A stretch of DNA of 64,000 bases, from positions 612,501 to 676,500 of the forward strand of contig BSQZ01000096.1 in assembly GCA_033239005.1 (NCBI GenBank), given 5' to 3'. The stretch comes from Lamellibrachia satsuma. Its lineage: Eukaryota > Annelida > Polychaeta > Sabellida > Siboglinidae. Shown in pieces: positions 38,300 to 53,283 of this stretch. A model generated the notes under the pieces. It did no database searches. It had not been told where the DNA came from and was given only the letters and a program-made list of their open reading frames with translations. Position 1 is the stretch's first letter; every line of letters starts with the position of its first letter. The position numbers and the translations under genes were made by a program.

Positions 38300-39780
38300 A
38301 GGATATCGACCTGGACAAATTAGATGGTTAAATGTAATAACTAACTCAGGAAAAGCATGTCTATTTGAAACACTTTTATAGTGGAATTACAATGCGAGCG
38401 GCGACATGCTCTAAGAGTCTAGACATAAATATACTGAAGATATAGGCATAAGGCAGAAAAGAGAGTAATACAAAACATATATACCATGTCTATCAATCAA
38501 ATGGTTGGCTAAGTACATAACAAATCAAAATATAGAAAATACGTACTTCCAAAACTGTCATGTGCAAATGTTGATTACATTTGTTATGTGGACCACTAAA
38601 TTTTGAGTAACAATTTTCCAAAGTTGAATTCCCTGCTGACGGCCAACTTTCCATCTCACATGTGGACCACTATCAACTACTCATACATTTTAAAATTTAT
38701 TTGTTTAGTATGTATACACTATGTTTCTTTGAGTTACCATGCTTAAAATTTCGATTTCTCAAAGATGCGGAGAATGAATTGGCTAGGTTACTGCCTCAAA
38801 AGAATCTACCCTGACAGGTTATGGCTGTTGTGATGTTTGTATCATCTTACCTACAAGAGGGATCATTATTAAAATGTGATTATTTTGTGATATTTGTTTA
38901 ACGTTTCCAATTGCTTTCATTGGACACTACACACACTTTGCCAGGTTTATTTATTATTTGAAAAAAAAAACAGCCGACTGAAAGGTTGTTGATACATCGT
39001 TAATCCCCGCCAGCTCGCTCTCAACCAGTGGTAATAGCGAATGGGCGTGGTTTAGTCTCGCCTGTGCTATACCGGGTACGTTTCGCAATTTCGCGGCCAG
39101 GACGCCGGTTTATGTTAACAGCTATTTCAACATTACTGTAAAGAACTGGATTGCACGCGGCTCAATCGTGTAAAATGTGATGGCGGGTCTTGTTGAATTA
39201 TACACAATTTAAACAAACAGTAACATGCAGGTACATATATTTACATATATATAATCATTAGCTATTCTAGCACCGGAACACTGACGTCATAAGTAAACAC
39301 TTCTATGGCTATGGTATGGCTATGCCAAAGCACGTTTTCAGTTCTTCGTATGAACTGTATGAAGAAGCCATTCGGCAATACGTCACTGTTATTGCTATGA
39401 TGCTATTACATTCCTCACTTCCTGTCGCATGCATTAACATAAACACACCATAACTCGGGTACTACTGCCTATGTCCATGATATTGCCATTATTCTTCGAC
39501 TTTCGAGTCGAAAGTAAACCTCACCATTCGAGACGCATCGAACATGAAAATGGTAACATGAAAATAGTAACCTGGCATCTAGTTATGGAACAGGAAATAT
39601 AAAGCCTTTTTTGAAAATGTAAGATTCCCCTCTGAGCCATATCAATAAATTGATCTTTTGTAGACATATTGCCCTTCTTTAACTTTGGTACATTCTTGAT
39701 TTTGCCACCAATGAAAATTAACTAAATCACACTAACAAAAAGAATACAAATTATGACCTACATTAATACAAGGGGCTGGT
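38300..39780. other. Non-coding arm of the hAT element
   Basis: AT-rich sequence upstream of the transposase, presumably holding its promoter and transposase-binding sites. No gene was recognised. Confidence 0.5.
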
Positions 39781-39900
39781 TAAGGAGAATGGGGGCACGC
39801 ATTGGGGGGGGGGCAAGTTGGTTTGACTGGGGGGGCAAATGAAAGGGCTGGGGGGCATTGCTCCCCCACTGTGCATGTTAAAAAACGCCCTGCTACACTC

Positions 39901-40962
39901 TTTGCTACTATCAACATGCACAAAGGACTGGTTGAGTACAGCAGACTTTTATTTGGCGTCGTGTCTGCATCTGCAATCTTGCAAAGAACAATAGGCCAGA
40001 TATTGCAGCGCCTTCCAGGAACACAAGTTAGTCTGGATGACATCATCATTACTGGGAAGAGAGATGTTGGAGAAAGGCAGGAAAAGGCTGTGAACTGTAC
40101 AGTGCGAGAAGGCGTTCGCGAAAATAAAGCGCATGATAAGCTCCGATCAAGTGCTGACACACTACGACCCGCAGATGGCAATGAAGTTGGAATATGACGC
40201 ATCAGCTTACGGAATCGACGCAGCGATGTCTCACACTGTGGCAGATGGAATTGACAGACCAGTCGGATTCGCATCACGTTCACTGACATCAGCAGAACGT
40301 AACTATGCCCGAGTTGACAAGGAAGCACTTGTGTTGATTTGGGGAGTGAAGTGACATTAGTGACAGCCCATCAGACTTTGCTATCCGATGACATCTGTAA
40401 GATTTCAGTGCCATTGTTCATACTTGGAATGGATTATGAAATAAAGTTTCGGAACGCTTCCAGCCATGCGAACGCGGATTCGTTATCACGTCTTCCTATG
40501 GAGGAAACTGATGACAAGGATGCAGGCGTCATCGATCCAGTAGGAGCTTTTCACATATCTCAGGTGGATGTAATTCCTGTGTGTAGTGCTCAAGTGAGAC
40601 ATGAAACCCAAAATGACCCAGTTTTGTCGAAAGTGTATACTCTAACCATGGACGGGTGGACCTACACGGGTGACAAGGAAATCGCTTCTTACTACACACG
40701 ACGGAACGAACTTTCCCTGCAGCAAGGATGTCTGATGTGGGGAATCATACTTGTGAAACTTCGCCCGCAGGTTCTACACTTGCTGCACGAGGGACATTTG
40801 GGAGTGGTCAAAATGAAATCTTTGGCCAGAAGCCATGAATTATCCATGATCTTGAACAGATGGCAAAATGGTGCCCAGGTTGTCACCACGTTCAGAAGAT
40901 GCATACACAAGTGCCAGTACACCCTTGTGAATGGCCGACTAAACCGTGCCAACGTGTGCATA
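39901..40962 (+). pseudogene. pol: Second Ty3/gypsy RT-RNase H-integrase fragment
   Basis: The RT frame continues directly from the hAT target duplication: TINMHKGLVEYSRLLFGV, ILQRTIGQILQRLPG and the catalytic-site region VSLDDIIITG. The RT thumb is shortened and frames change near 40135 and 40340. RNase H follows (MKLEYDASAYGID, VGFASRSLTSAERNYARVDK, ANADSLSRLP) and then the zinc-binding start of integrase (VLHLLHEGHLGVVKMKSLAR). Sequence ends without the integrase core. It belongs to a gypsy lineage different from the 12-32 kb element, judging by its RT and RNase H motifs. Confidence 0.82.
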
Positions 40963-42025
<1,063 letters not shown>

Positions 42026-42483
42026 ATAATTCCATGACTGGGAATATCGCATAAAGGTAATTTTAATGTCAACCATTTTTACATGGTCGCCATCAATCAA
42101 GTTAAATTATTTTGCTTGAATGTATCCATTTTGAAAAAATGTTTTCTTTCTTGACAAAACGAATATGGCCTCTTGTTAGAGCGATAACTAGTAATGTCTA
42201 CATCTACGTTACAATGGCCACTGAAGACTTTGTTAAATATTGTTTGGCTCTGAACTATGCAAGTCTTACATTTGGAAATGCTTGGAAGGTAATTGCTAAC
42301 TTATTGTGCTGTTTTCCGAACCATAACTTGGCCCCAAACGGATCGGACATAGAATCACGTTTATACCTTAAAGGCTCCATACTAAATCCACGGCCCACAC
42401 CAACTTCTTCTTGGTTGCATCCGAGCTTGCACGCGGCGCAGAGGAAGAAACGACATGAATGATCTAGTGGAGCATTCGATGTA

Positions 42484-43925
42484 ACTACTACGGAGACGAA
42501 ACTTGATCATAGCCTCACAACTACTACCAAGACGAAACATGATCATAGCCTCACAACTACTACCAAGACGAAACATGATCATAGCCTCACAACTACTACC
42601 AAGACGAAACATGATCATTGCCTCACAACTACTACCAAGACGAAACTTGATCATAGCCTCACAACTACTACCAAGACGAAACATGATCATAGCCTCACAA
42701 CTACTACCAATACGAAACATGATCATAGCCTCACAACTACTACCAAGACAAAACATGATCATAGCCTCACAACTACTACCTAGACGAAACATGATCATAG
42801 CCTCACAACTACTACCAAAACAAAGCATGATCATAGCCTCACAACTACTACCAAGACGAAACATGATCACTGCCTCACAACTACTACCAAGACGAAACAT
42901 GATCATAGCCTGACAACTACTACCAAGACAAAACATGATCATTGTCGCACAACTACTACCAAAACAAAACATGATCACTGCCTCACAACTACTACCAAGG
43001 CGAAACATGATCATAGCCTCACAACTACTACCAAAACAAAACATGATCATAGCCTCACAACTACTACCAAGACAAAACATGATCACTGCCTCACAACTGC
43101 TACCAAGACAAAACATGATCATAGCCTCACAACTACTACCTAGACGAAACATGATCATAGCCTCACAACTACTACCAAGACGAAACATGATCACTGCCTC
43201 ACAACTACTACCAAGACGAAACATGATCATAGCCTCACAACTACTACCAAGACGAAAATGATCATAGCCTCACAACTACTACCAAAACAAAACATGATCA
43301 TAGCCTCACAACTACTACCAAGACGAAACATGATCACTGCCTCACAACTGCTACCAAGACGAAACATGATCATAGCCTCACAACTACGACCAAGACGAAA
43401 CATGATCATAGCCTCACAACTACTACCAAGACGAAACATGATCATAGCCTCACAACTACTACCAAGACAAAACATGATCACTGCCTCACAACTACTACCA
43501 AGACGAAACATGTTTATAGCCTCAGAACTACTACCAAGACAAAACATGATCATTGTCGCACAACTACTACCAAGACGAAACATGATCATAGCCTCACAAC
43601 TACGACCAAGACGAAACATGATCATAGCCTCACAACTACTACCAAGACGAAATATGATCATAGCCTCACAACAACTACCAAGACAAAACATGATCTTAGT
43701 CTCACAACTACTACCAAGACGAAACATGATCACTGCCTCACAACTACTACCAAGACGAAACATGATCATAGCCTCACAACTACTACCAAAACAAAACATG
43801 ATCATATCCTCACAACTACTACCAAGACGAAACATGATCATAGCCTCACAACTAATACCAAGACAAAACATGATTATGGCCTCACAACTACTACCAAGAC
43901 GAAACATGATCATAGCCTCACATTA
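42484..43925. repeat. 36-bp minisatellite, about 40 copies
   Basis: The unit contains CATGATCATAGCCTCACAAC and TACTACCAAGACGAAA. At 36 bp (12 codons) it keeps frames open on both strands: MIIASQLLPRRN on plus and MIMFRLGSSCEA on minus. Point variants (CGAAAC/CAAAAC, CATAG/CACTG, TAGACG) recur in blocks. The long ORFs are produced by the repeat, and several plus-strand units carry TAG stops. No sign of a start context, splice site or flanking domain supports a gene. Confidence 0.95.
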
Positions 43926-44103
43926 GCAATGTTCAGGCACAATGAGAAGAGTGTCACGGATCTCAAACACACCATTGACGAATTAACCACACTTCTTACA
44001 GATTGGCGAGACAAGCTATTAATCATGGCTACCTTGTGCTGAACCTGCTAACCATTTTATAAGTTCAACTTGCTTATCTATGGACTGAAGGTATTTCTGA
44101 GCG
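43926..44103. other. Spacer between minisatellites
   Basis: Short unique-looking sequence with no recognised feature. Confidence 0.4.
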
Positions 44104-45168
<1,065 letters not shown>

Positions 45169-46019
45169 CACACTGGTCATGCATTAAATGCTAAATTATA
45201 GTAAATGTGACCCTTTAAATGGTGGTCGGTGCGTCGCTATTGAAACTTCTACATTACACGATGCAGTGAGTAATGATTGGTTATGTTCTAAACTGTTAAC
45301 ATTTCTTACATTGTGTTTCAAAATATTGACAAAAAATTATTGAGGTGGGCGTTAGGGTATTTCCCTATAACGCCTTTATCCGTTGTCGTAGCCGCTCTAT
45401 GCTTGTGTGAATGGTGCTGTGTGCTACTATGACAACAAACGACAATAGGACTTATGTGTAACAGTCAGTGCTAACACAACGATGTCAGAGCAGTATTATT
45501 GCTTCAAAGGGTTATCAAAGTTTTTGATTGAGTAAAAAGATATAACATATACGAAAAACAATTAATAATACATATGAATAAAGCAAGAATTAAGCCTCGT
45601 CTGGGAAACAAAAACAAGACTTCGTCAACCAGTGTGATGATACTGCAATGCGCAGATGATATTCAAGCTAGCGCTCGTGCATCGGAAAACCTACATACGT
45701 TAGTCGACACATTCACAGAAGCAAAGAGTATGGAACAAACTTTGGGATCAATTTCATTGTCTATTTCTGGTAGTGTCTCTAATTCCTCCTACAAGTCGTC
45801 CGAAAAACATATCTGAAACATGTTGTTAGGTTTGTGAATCTTTACGATCTCGAAAGTGACCCCTAGCTTACGATCGGTTATCGATACGGCAGAGGCTAGT
45901 AGATGATTACGTCTTTTTCGCAGAGATGTATATAACAATAACAACAATATAAAAATGTATTAATTCATATCCGAATCATACAAATCTCGACAGTAAGCCA
46001 GCCTAAAATGAGCATTTCT
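45169..46019. other. Mostly unique sequence with a possible LINE RT scrap
   Basis: The plus strand at about 45574-45816 reads VMILQCADDIQASARASENL and LVDTFTEAKS, resembling the region around the catalytic FADD box of a LINE reverse transcriptase with the Phe replaced by Cys. It is short and has no neighbouring RT motifs. Nothing else is recognised in the interval. Confidence 0.3.
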
Positions 46020-46250
46020 ACAGCGGTTATGAAATGGTTATGAAATAATATTCAAACAGTGGTTATGAAATAATATTCAAAACTACGAAATGTTTCTACA
46101 GTGGTTATATATTCAACTACGTAATGTTCGTTTCTACTGTGATAATATTCAAAACTATGAAATGTTCGTTTCTACAGTGGTTATATATTCAACTACGCAA
46201 TGTTGTTTCTACTGTGATATATATGAACGCCAGAAATGTTGACATCAAAA
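46020..46250. repeat. Local tandem duplication around TTTCTACAGTGGTTATATAT
   Basis: Two to four diverged copies of a segment of about 77 bp with GAAATGTTCGTTTCTAC and AATATTCAAAACTA motifs, directly before the GA tracts. Confidence 0.75.
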
Positions 46251-46540
<290 letters not shown>

Positions 46541-46905
46541 TGGTTCGATACGTTGAATGTCACGTCGAAGATCTTTTTGCCACTCCGACGACATGATTGT
46601 AGCGGCAACGTCCTGACAAACATTGTGAGTCATCGTTTCGAGCGAGAGACGACTACTTTGACACGCGCTTATGATCTTCTGAACCATATCATCTTCAATG
46701 ACGATGTTTCATTCCTCCGACGACATGCGTACGTCTGGCGACGCGGGGCTGTCGACAACATCTTTATCGCATGACACGCCCTCGTCTGGCGACTTGGAAC
46801 TGTCGTCATCTTCCAGCCAGGACAACGGACAACCCTCCGTGTAAGAGGGTACTTCCGTCGATGCCGGTGACACCCCTGACGATTTGTGCTGTTTGACCGT
46901 TATCA

Positions 46906-47520
46906 TTCATGCGGTGTCATCGGCCTTGTCGTCGTTCGACGCCGGTCTCTTTCGAGTTTTCTTGAACAGAAAGATTAGTGACGCCTGCCTCTCGCACGTC
47001 TTCTTGAAAAAAAAAATTAGTTGATACGTTGCATATATCGTTCAATTATCACATCTCTCACCTTGTCTTTCACGTGTTCTCGCCACTGTATGGTCCCACA
47101 CATTGTGATCACTTCTATACTTGCTATTATCATTTAACCATTTCCTCACCTTCGCTTTTTCGTCAACATCTCCACTGGATGTATTAGCAACAGCAGCAGC
47201 AGCAGCGACGGCTTCGGTACCAGTGTCATCATGTCAACAAAGTTACATGGTTACTACAACAATCTCTGCCACATTATAGTTTACGTAGTCTTTGGTCACG
47301 CGTTTCTTAATGGTGACCATGACCTGATTGCCTCGCAGCGTCGACATCGACTCGTAGCGTTCCTCGTCTGTCGCCAAAGCCACGTAGTCATTTGCTGTGA
47401 ACCCTAAAATTTTGACCGCATTGTCATCAAAACAAGTACACCAACATTCACTGCCATGACTGTCTGTCAGAAGGAGACGCAGAACGAATCTGTACACGCA
47501 TTCACGTTGCAGTCCGTGCA
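46906..47520 (-). pseudogene. RPA1-like C-terminal OB-fold exon group (partial)
   Basis: The minus strand encodes ECVYRFVLRLLLTDSHGSEC, FDDNAVKILGFTANDY and VNYNVAEIVVV, the pattern of the replication protein A large-subunit C-terminal OB fold. It starts at an acceptor-like CCTGTCCAG (47522-47521). Two possible further exons follow on the same strand: an Ala-rich one (about 47215-47063) reading VRKWLNDNSKYRSDHNVWDH with donor GTGAGA, and a basic tail (KTRKRPASNDDKADD, stop near 46908). The N-terminal OB folds are absent. Such RPA-like proteins are cellular single-strand DNA-binding factors and are also carried by Helitrons. Partial gene or remnant. Confidence 0.42.
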
Positions 47521-47527
47521 CTGGACA

Positions 47528-47606
47528 GGTAGCGTGGGGTAGAATAACCAAATATAGGGTAGCGTGGGGTATAATAACCAAATATAGGGTAGCATGGGGT
47601 AGAATA
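47528..47606. repeat. 30-bp tandem repeat, nearly 3 copies
   Basis: Units of GGTAGCGTGGGGTAGAATAA plus CCAAATATAG, directly upstream of the RPA-like exon on the minus strand. Confidence 0.9.
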
Positions 47607-47734
47607 CTGTTCCGATCGTTCTTAGATGTCCGGAGATCCTTCCTCTAGTCGCTAGGAGGCGCTAATAATCGATTTTAGATCACGCTGCATTCACTAGGAG
47701 GCGCTGATATTACCCAGATGGCTCTGCGCTAATG

Positions 47735-47830
47735 ATGTGACGCTCTCTGATTGGCTGAACGCTCACGTGACCTTCAGGACGCTCTCTGATTGGCTGAGCG
47801 CTCACCGGAAGCTAATGGCGGATGATTAAT
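47735..47830. promoter_or_regulatory. CCAAT/ETS/YY1-type promoter-like cluster
   Basis: A 39-bp segment with GACGCTCTCTGATTGGCTGA occurs twice, each copy giving an inverted CCAAT box. It is followed by CCGGAAG (ETS site) and AATGGCGGATG (YY1-like), plus a CACGTG E-box at 47764-47769. This combination is typical of TATA-less housekeeping promoters. It could serve the RPA-like segment on the minus strand or an unseen plus-strand transcript. No first exon was identified. Confidence 0.35.
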
Positions 47831-47939
47831 GACCATGGTCCCCTTTTCTAGGGGGTATGAAAACTCAATGTATACTACTAGTGACAACGCATAAACTGGA
47901 ACTAGTGAAGTAGTGTCAGTGGACACCACCAACCAATCG

Positions 47940-50900
47940 ATGGATCGTTGGTTCGTTGGATCATTGGATCGTTGGATCATTGGAACGATCCAACCATCCA
48001 ATGATCCAACGGTCCAATGATCCAACTCCAACAATCTTACGATCCAACTATCCATCGAACCAACGATCCAAATCAAACTATCCAATGATCCAACAATCCA
48101 AATATGCAACGGTCCAACAAAACAAAGATCCAATGACCAACGATCCAACGATGCACACACCCAATGAACCAATGATCCAACGATCCAAAGATCCAACTCC
48201 AACGACCAAAGAGCCAACGAACAAAGATCCAACGATCCAAAGACCCAAATCCAAAGATACATCGACATAATGGAACGATGCAATGATCCAACAATCCAAC
48301 TCCAATGATCCAATGATTGCATGAACCAACGATCCAATGGTGCAACCCCAACCATACAACGATCCTACGATGCAACAATGCATCGATCCGAAGATCCAAC
48401 GACCCAATCCAATGATCCAATGATATAACGATCATTTGATCGAACGATCGAACGAACAAACAATTGAACGATCCAACTGTCCATTAATCATGTGATCCAA
48501 CGAATCAGCAATACATCGATCCAACGGTCCAACTCCAATGACCCAATGATCCAATGATCCAATGATCCAATGATGCAATGATGCATCGATCCAATTATTC
48601 AATTCCAACGATCCAACGATCGAGCGGTTCAATGAGAAAATGATACAACGATCCCACTATCCATTGAACCAACGATGGATAATTGATAGAACGATCGAAT
48701 GATACAACGATCCAACGAGCCAATGATCCAACGATCCAACAAACCAACTCCAACTGTTCAATGCTCCAACTCCAATGATACAATGATCGAATGTTCGAAC
48801 AATCAAATGATCCATCTAACCAACGGTGCAACGAACCAAAGAACCAATGATCCAAATATCCGAAGATCGAACGTTTCAAAGATCCAACGATCGAAAAATA
48901 CAATGAACCACCGATCCAACGATCCAGCGATGCAATGATCCAATGAACCAACGATCTTACGATCCAAAGATCCAACGATCTAACGATCCAACGATCGAAC
49001 AGTCCAACGATGCAATGATCAAATGATAGAATGAAACAATGATCGAATAATGCAACGATCCAACTTCAATGATCCAAAGATCCAAATATCCAAAAAAACA
49101 ACTCCAACTATCTTACGATCCAACAATCCAACGATCCAACCCCAATGATCCAACAATGCAAACATCCAACGAACCAACGATCCAACGATCCAACTACAAT
49201 GATCCAATGATCCAACAATCAAACAATCCAATGATCCAATGATCCAACCAAGAAAAGATCCAACGATCCACCTCCAATGATCCAACGATCGAACAAACAA
49301 CGATGCTCTGATAAAAAAATTGAAAGATCCTACGATCCAACGATCCAACAAACCAATGATATATCGATCAAATTATCCAAAGGTGAATAGATCTAAAGAA
49401 CCAAAGATCCAATGGTCCAAAGATCCAACGATGGAAACATCCAATGAACCAACGATCCAATGATCCAACGATGCAACGATGCAACGATGCAACTCCAATG
49501 ATCCAAAGATCCAACAATCCAACAATCCAATTATCCATAGGTCCAATGATCCAACTGCAATGATCGAATGATCAAACGATCAAACGTTCGAACGATCGAA
49601 CAAACGAACGATCAAATGATCGAACGATCGAACAATGAAATGATCGAACAAACGAACAATCGAATGACCGAACAAACGAACGATCGAACGATAGAACAAT
49701 CGAACGAACAAACGATCAAACGATCGAATGATGCACCGATCCATCTCCAACCATCATATCAACAAACGATCCAACAAACCAATGATCCAACTCCAACTAT
49801 CCAACGATCAAAAAAACAAATATCCAAACATCCAAAGAACCTATGATCCAATGATCCAACTCCAACGGTCCAACGATCCAACGATCCAGTGATCCAACGA
49901 TGCAAAGTGCAAAGATCAAACTCCAATGATCCAACAATGTAACATTGCAACGGTACAATGATACAAATCCAATGATCCAAAGTTTGAATGATCGATGATC
50001 CAACGATCCAATGATCCAACTAACCAACGATCGAACGATCCAACGAACCAACGATCCAGCGATGCAACTCCAACCATCTATCGATCAAACGATCCAAATA
50101 CAATCCAACGATGCCATGTTCAAATGATACAATGCTCCAATGATCCAACGATCCAACGATCCAATGCTGTAATGCTCCAATGATCCAACGATCGAACTTT
50201 CGAAAGATCAAACGATCAAACGAACAAACGATCCAACGATCCAATGATGCAATGTTCCAACGATCCAACAAAGTAACAATACAACGAACAAACAAACAAA
50301 CGATCCATCGATGCAACGATCCAACAAACCAACGTTCCTACGATCCAGCGATTCAATGAAACAACGATCCATCGATCGAAAAATCCAATGAACCAAAGAT
50401 CAAATGACCCAACAATGCAACGATACTACGAAGGAACGATCCAACCAATCAACAAGCTAACAATCGAATGGTCAAACGATCTAACGATCCAACGATCCAA
50501 ATAATCAATGATACAATGATGAAACTTTTGAACAATTGAATGAACCATCTATCCAACTGTGCAACGAACCAACGATCCTATGTTCCAATGATCCAATGAT
50601 CCAACGACCTAATGAACCAACTATCCACGATCCAATGATGCAACAAATCAAAGATCCAACAATCCAACTCCAATGACCAAGAATACTACGATCCAATGAT
50701 CCAAATCCAAAGATCCAACACCAACTATGTTACGATCCAACAATCCAACAAACCAAAGATGCAACGATGCAATGATGCAATGATTCAACGATCCAATGAT
50801 CCAAATCCAACGATCCTATGATCAAACAATCCAACGTTGCAACGATCAAATGATAGAATGATCCAACGATCAAACGATCCAACAAAGCAATGGTCCAACT

Positions 50901-51444
50901 CCAACGATATAACAATCCAACGAACCAAGGGTCCAACTCCAATGATCAAACGTTTGAACGATCAATCAATCAAACAATCAAATGATCCAACTATCCAACG
51001 GTGCAACGAACCAACGATGAAACTGCAATGATCAAACGATCCAACAATCCAATGAACCAACTATCGAATGATCCAACGAAGCAAAAAAACAATGATCCAA
51101 CGATCCAACAATCCAGCTCCAACTACCAAAGATCCAACAATCCAACGATCCAACTACAAAGATCCAACTCTAACTATTTTATGATCCAACAATCCAACGA
51201 ACCAATGATCCAACTCCAACGATCCAACGATGCAAAAATCCAATGATTAAACGATCCAACAATCCAACGATACAACAATGCCAAGATGCAACGATCCAAT
51301 GATCCAACTCCAATGATCCAACGATCCAACTAACCAACGATCCATCGATCCAATGATTCAAATATGCAACGATCCCACAAACCAGCGATTCAACGATCCA
51401 ACGATGCAAAGATCTACTGATCCAGCGATCCAACTACAACCATC
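47940..51444. repeat. 8-bp GATCCAAY satellite, left block
   Basis: About 3.5 kb of degenerate 8-bp units (GATCCAAC, GATCCAAT, with CTCCAA and GAACCAA variants). An 8-bp period gives 8-residue repeats in translation (IQRSNDPT, or WIVGSLDH on the other strand), so all ORFs are artefacts. The first 45 bp are in the opposite orientation (TTGGATCG) to the rest, making a short foldback at the left edge. Confidence 0.95.
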
Positions 51445-51448
51445 CCAC
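51445..51448. repeat. LTR target-site duplication, left copy (CCAC)
   Basis: CCAC here and at 52477-52480 flank the solo LTR; joining the flanks through one copy restores continuous satellite. Confidence 0.7.
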
Positions 51449-52476
51449 TGTAAAGTATAGGCCAGTTTGGTTTAATTAGTTTTTTATGCGCTAATGTTTA
51501 ATAAGTCATTTGGAAGTTTATTCGATGTGTTAAGCCTAGATTAGCAATAGAAAAACAGGTTTCTAAAAGTTTATAGTTAAACCACCCAAGTGGATATGGA
51601 CACAATCCATATGGTGTCAAAGATTGATGGTACTGTTTAGACACTTCAGCCTTCCCTTTAATCCTGACATTTGCTAAATTGCTCTGACCCGAGGGTCAAC
51701 GTAATTGGGGAACCGAGAAGGAGCCCTGGGAACCCTGGATTTGGCGCAGCTCCAAGAGTTCAAAAGTTTAACTTGCAAAATTGGGAACGGAAGACTGGCA
51801 GACGTCATTGTCCAGTGGTTGAGAGGGTGGGTGGATTTAACAAGTTGACCAATAGTAAAGCGTATTGGGTATTTAAGCAACCACGGCGCCTCTAGTGACG
51901 GCGTCTGATTTTGGAAAACTGGGAGTATAAATACCCCGGAGGAGCGTTTACAAGGGAGCGGCAAGACTATTTTAAATTCACACTTAGGTGTGTAGTCATG
52001 CTGAATTTTAGGCATCAAAATTTTCAGTAGGGGTGGTCCTGGCGGGCCATACCTGCTTTAGCATTAGAATTAAAAATTTCCGGCCAGAATGTTATTGTCA
52101 AATCTTCTAGATTTTAAGAATCTGTATACAGTTTGAGTGATGTTTACATTCACTACTTTTCTTTACGGTTTACAGTGATAGATGTCTTCACTGTTATTTA
52201 TATTTGTCATCGTGAGTGATTATATTGCTACTATGTACGTAGCCGTCTGCTGTACAAGATTAAAATCGTTTCGAACCTGGAGAACAATGCGTTGACTACA
52301 CTTCTGTAGTACTCTATGTACTCATTGGTCGAGTGAGTACAAATTCAGTTATAAATCTCGACCTGGCGAGCGCAAAAACGACGGACAATCAAAATATCCT
52401 TCGTTGTGAGAAATGCCTCCTGGACCATTGCGTGCGGCCCCGAAGAAGACAAGAAGAGGGAGGCATATATCTTACA
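51449..52476 (+). mobile_element. Solo LTR inserted in the GATCCAAY satellite
   Basis: A 1,028-bp segment with no similarity to the satellite on either side. It begins TGTAAAG and ends TTACA, the inverted ends expected of an LTR, and is flanked by the 4-bp duplication CCAC. Inside are a TATA box (TATAAATA, 51926-51933) and an ATTAAA polyadenylation-like hexamer (52259-52264) in the order expected for U3-R. No internal retroelement genes are present, so the internal part was probably lost by recombination between LTRs. The orientation is inferred from the TATA box. Confidence 0.72.
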
Positions 52477-53283
52477 CCACGATCCAATGATGCAACGATA
52501 CAATTATGCAACAATATAACGATCCAATTCGAATGATGCAATGATACAACAATGCAACGATGCAATGATCCAACTCCAATGGTTGAACGTTCGAACGAAC
52601 CAACTATCCAATGATCCAATGGTCCAACAATCCAACTCCAACAATCTTATGATCCAACACTCCAACTACAATGATCGAACGATCGAACGATCCAATGATC
52701 GAACGATCGAACGATCCAAAGATCCAATGATGCATCGATCCAACTATCCAACTTCAACGATCCGACGATCTAACAATCCAACGATGCAACGATCCAACTC
52801 CAATGGTTGAACGATTGAACGATCCAATGATCCAATGATCCAATGGTCCAACAATCCAACTCCAACAATCTTACGATCCAACACTCCAACTCCATTGATC
52901 GAACAATCAAACGATTGAACGATCCAATGATCCAAAGATCAAATGATCTAATGATCCAATTATGCAACGATCCAACTAACCAACTCCAACCATCCGACGA
53001 TCAAACAATCCAATGATGCAATGATCAAACGTTAAAACGATCCAACAATCAAACGATCCAACAATGCAACGATGCAACGATCCAATGATCCAACGATCGA
53101 ACTCCAATGGTCCAACGATCGAACGATCGAACGATCGTACGATCAAACTGTCCAACGACTCAACTGTGCAATGAACCAACGATCCAACAATCCAGCGATC
53201 CAGCGATGCAACGATGCAATGATGCAACGATCTAACGATCCAAGTACAACGATCCAACGATCCAACGATGCAATGATGCAACT
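52477..53283. repeat. 8-bp GATCCAAY satellite, right block
   Basis: Continuation of the same satellite to the right of the solo LTR. Two segments near 52590-52700 and 52800-52900 are near-identical (both contain CCAATGGTCCAACAATCCAA then CTCCAACAATCTTA), showing block duplication of about 220 bp. Confidence 0.93.

Larger units (their letters stand above)
35348..39892 (-). mobile_element. hAT DNA transposon, complete ends, 4,545 bp
   Basis: Both ends begin CAGGGCGTTTTTTA read inward, and similarity continues through a G-rich stretch and GCAATG. Each end is flanked by the 8-bp duplication CTACACTC. The element has inserted into the reverse transcriptase of a gypsy element. It contains one transposase gene on the minus strand, damaged by a frameshift, a stop codon and an active-site change, and a non-coding right arm (38300-39780) with G-rich subterminal repeats near 39,780-39,860. 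Confidence 0.93.

Noticed and set aside
42214..42289. Possible small first exon (MATEDFVKYCLALNYASLTF)
   Set aside because: Open segment with a donor-like GTAATT, but no partner exon, no recognisable motif and a weak splice consensus.
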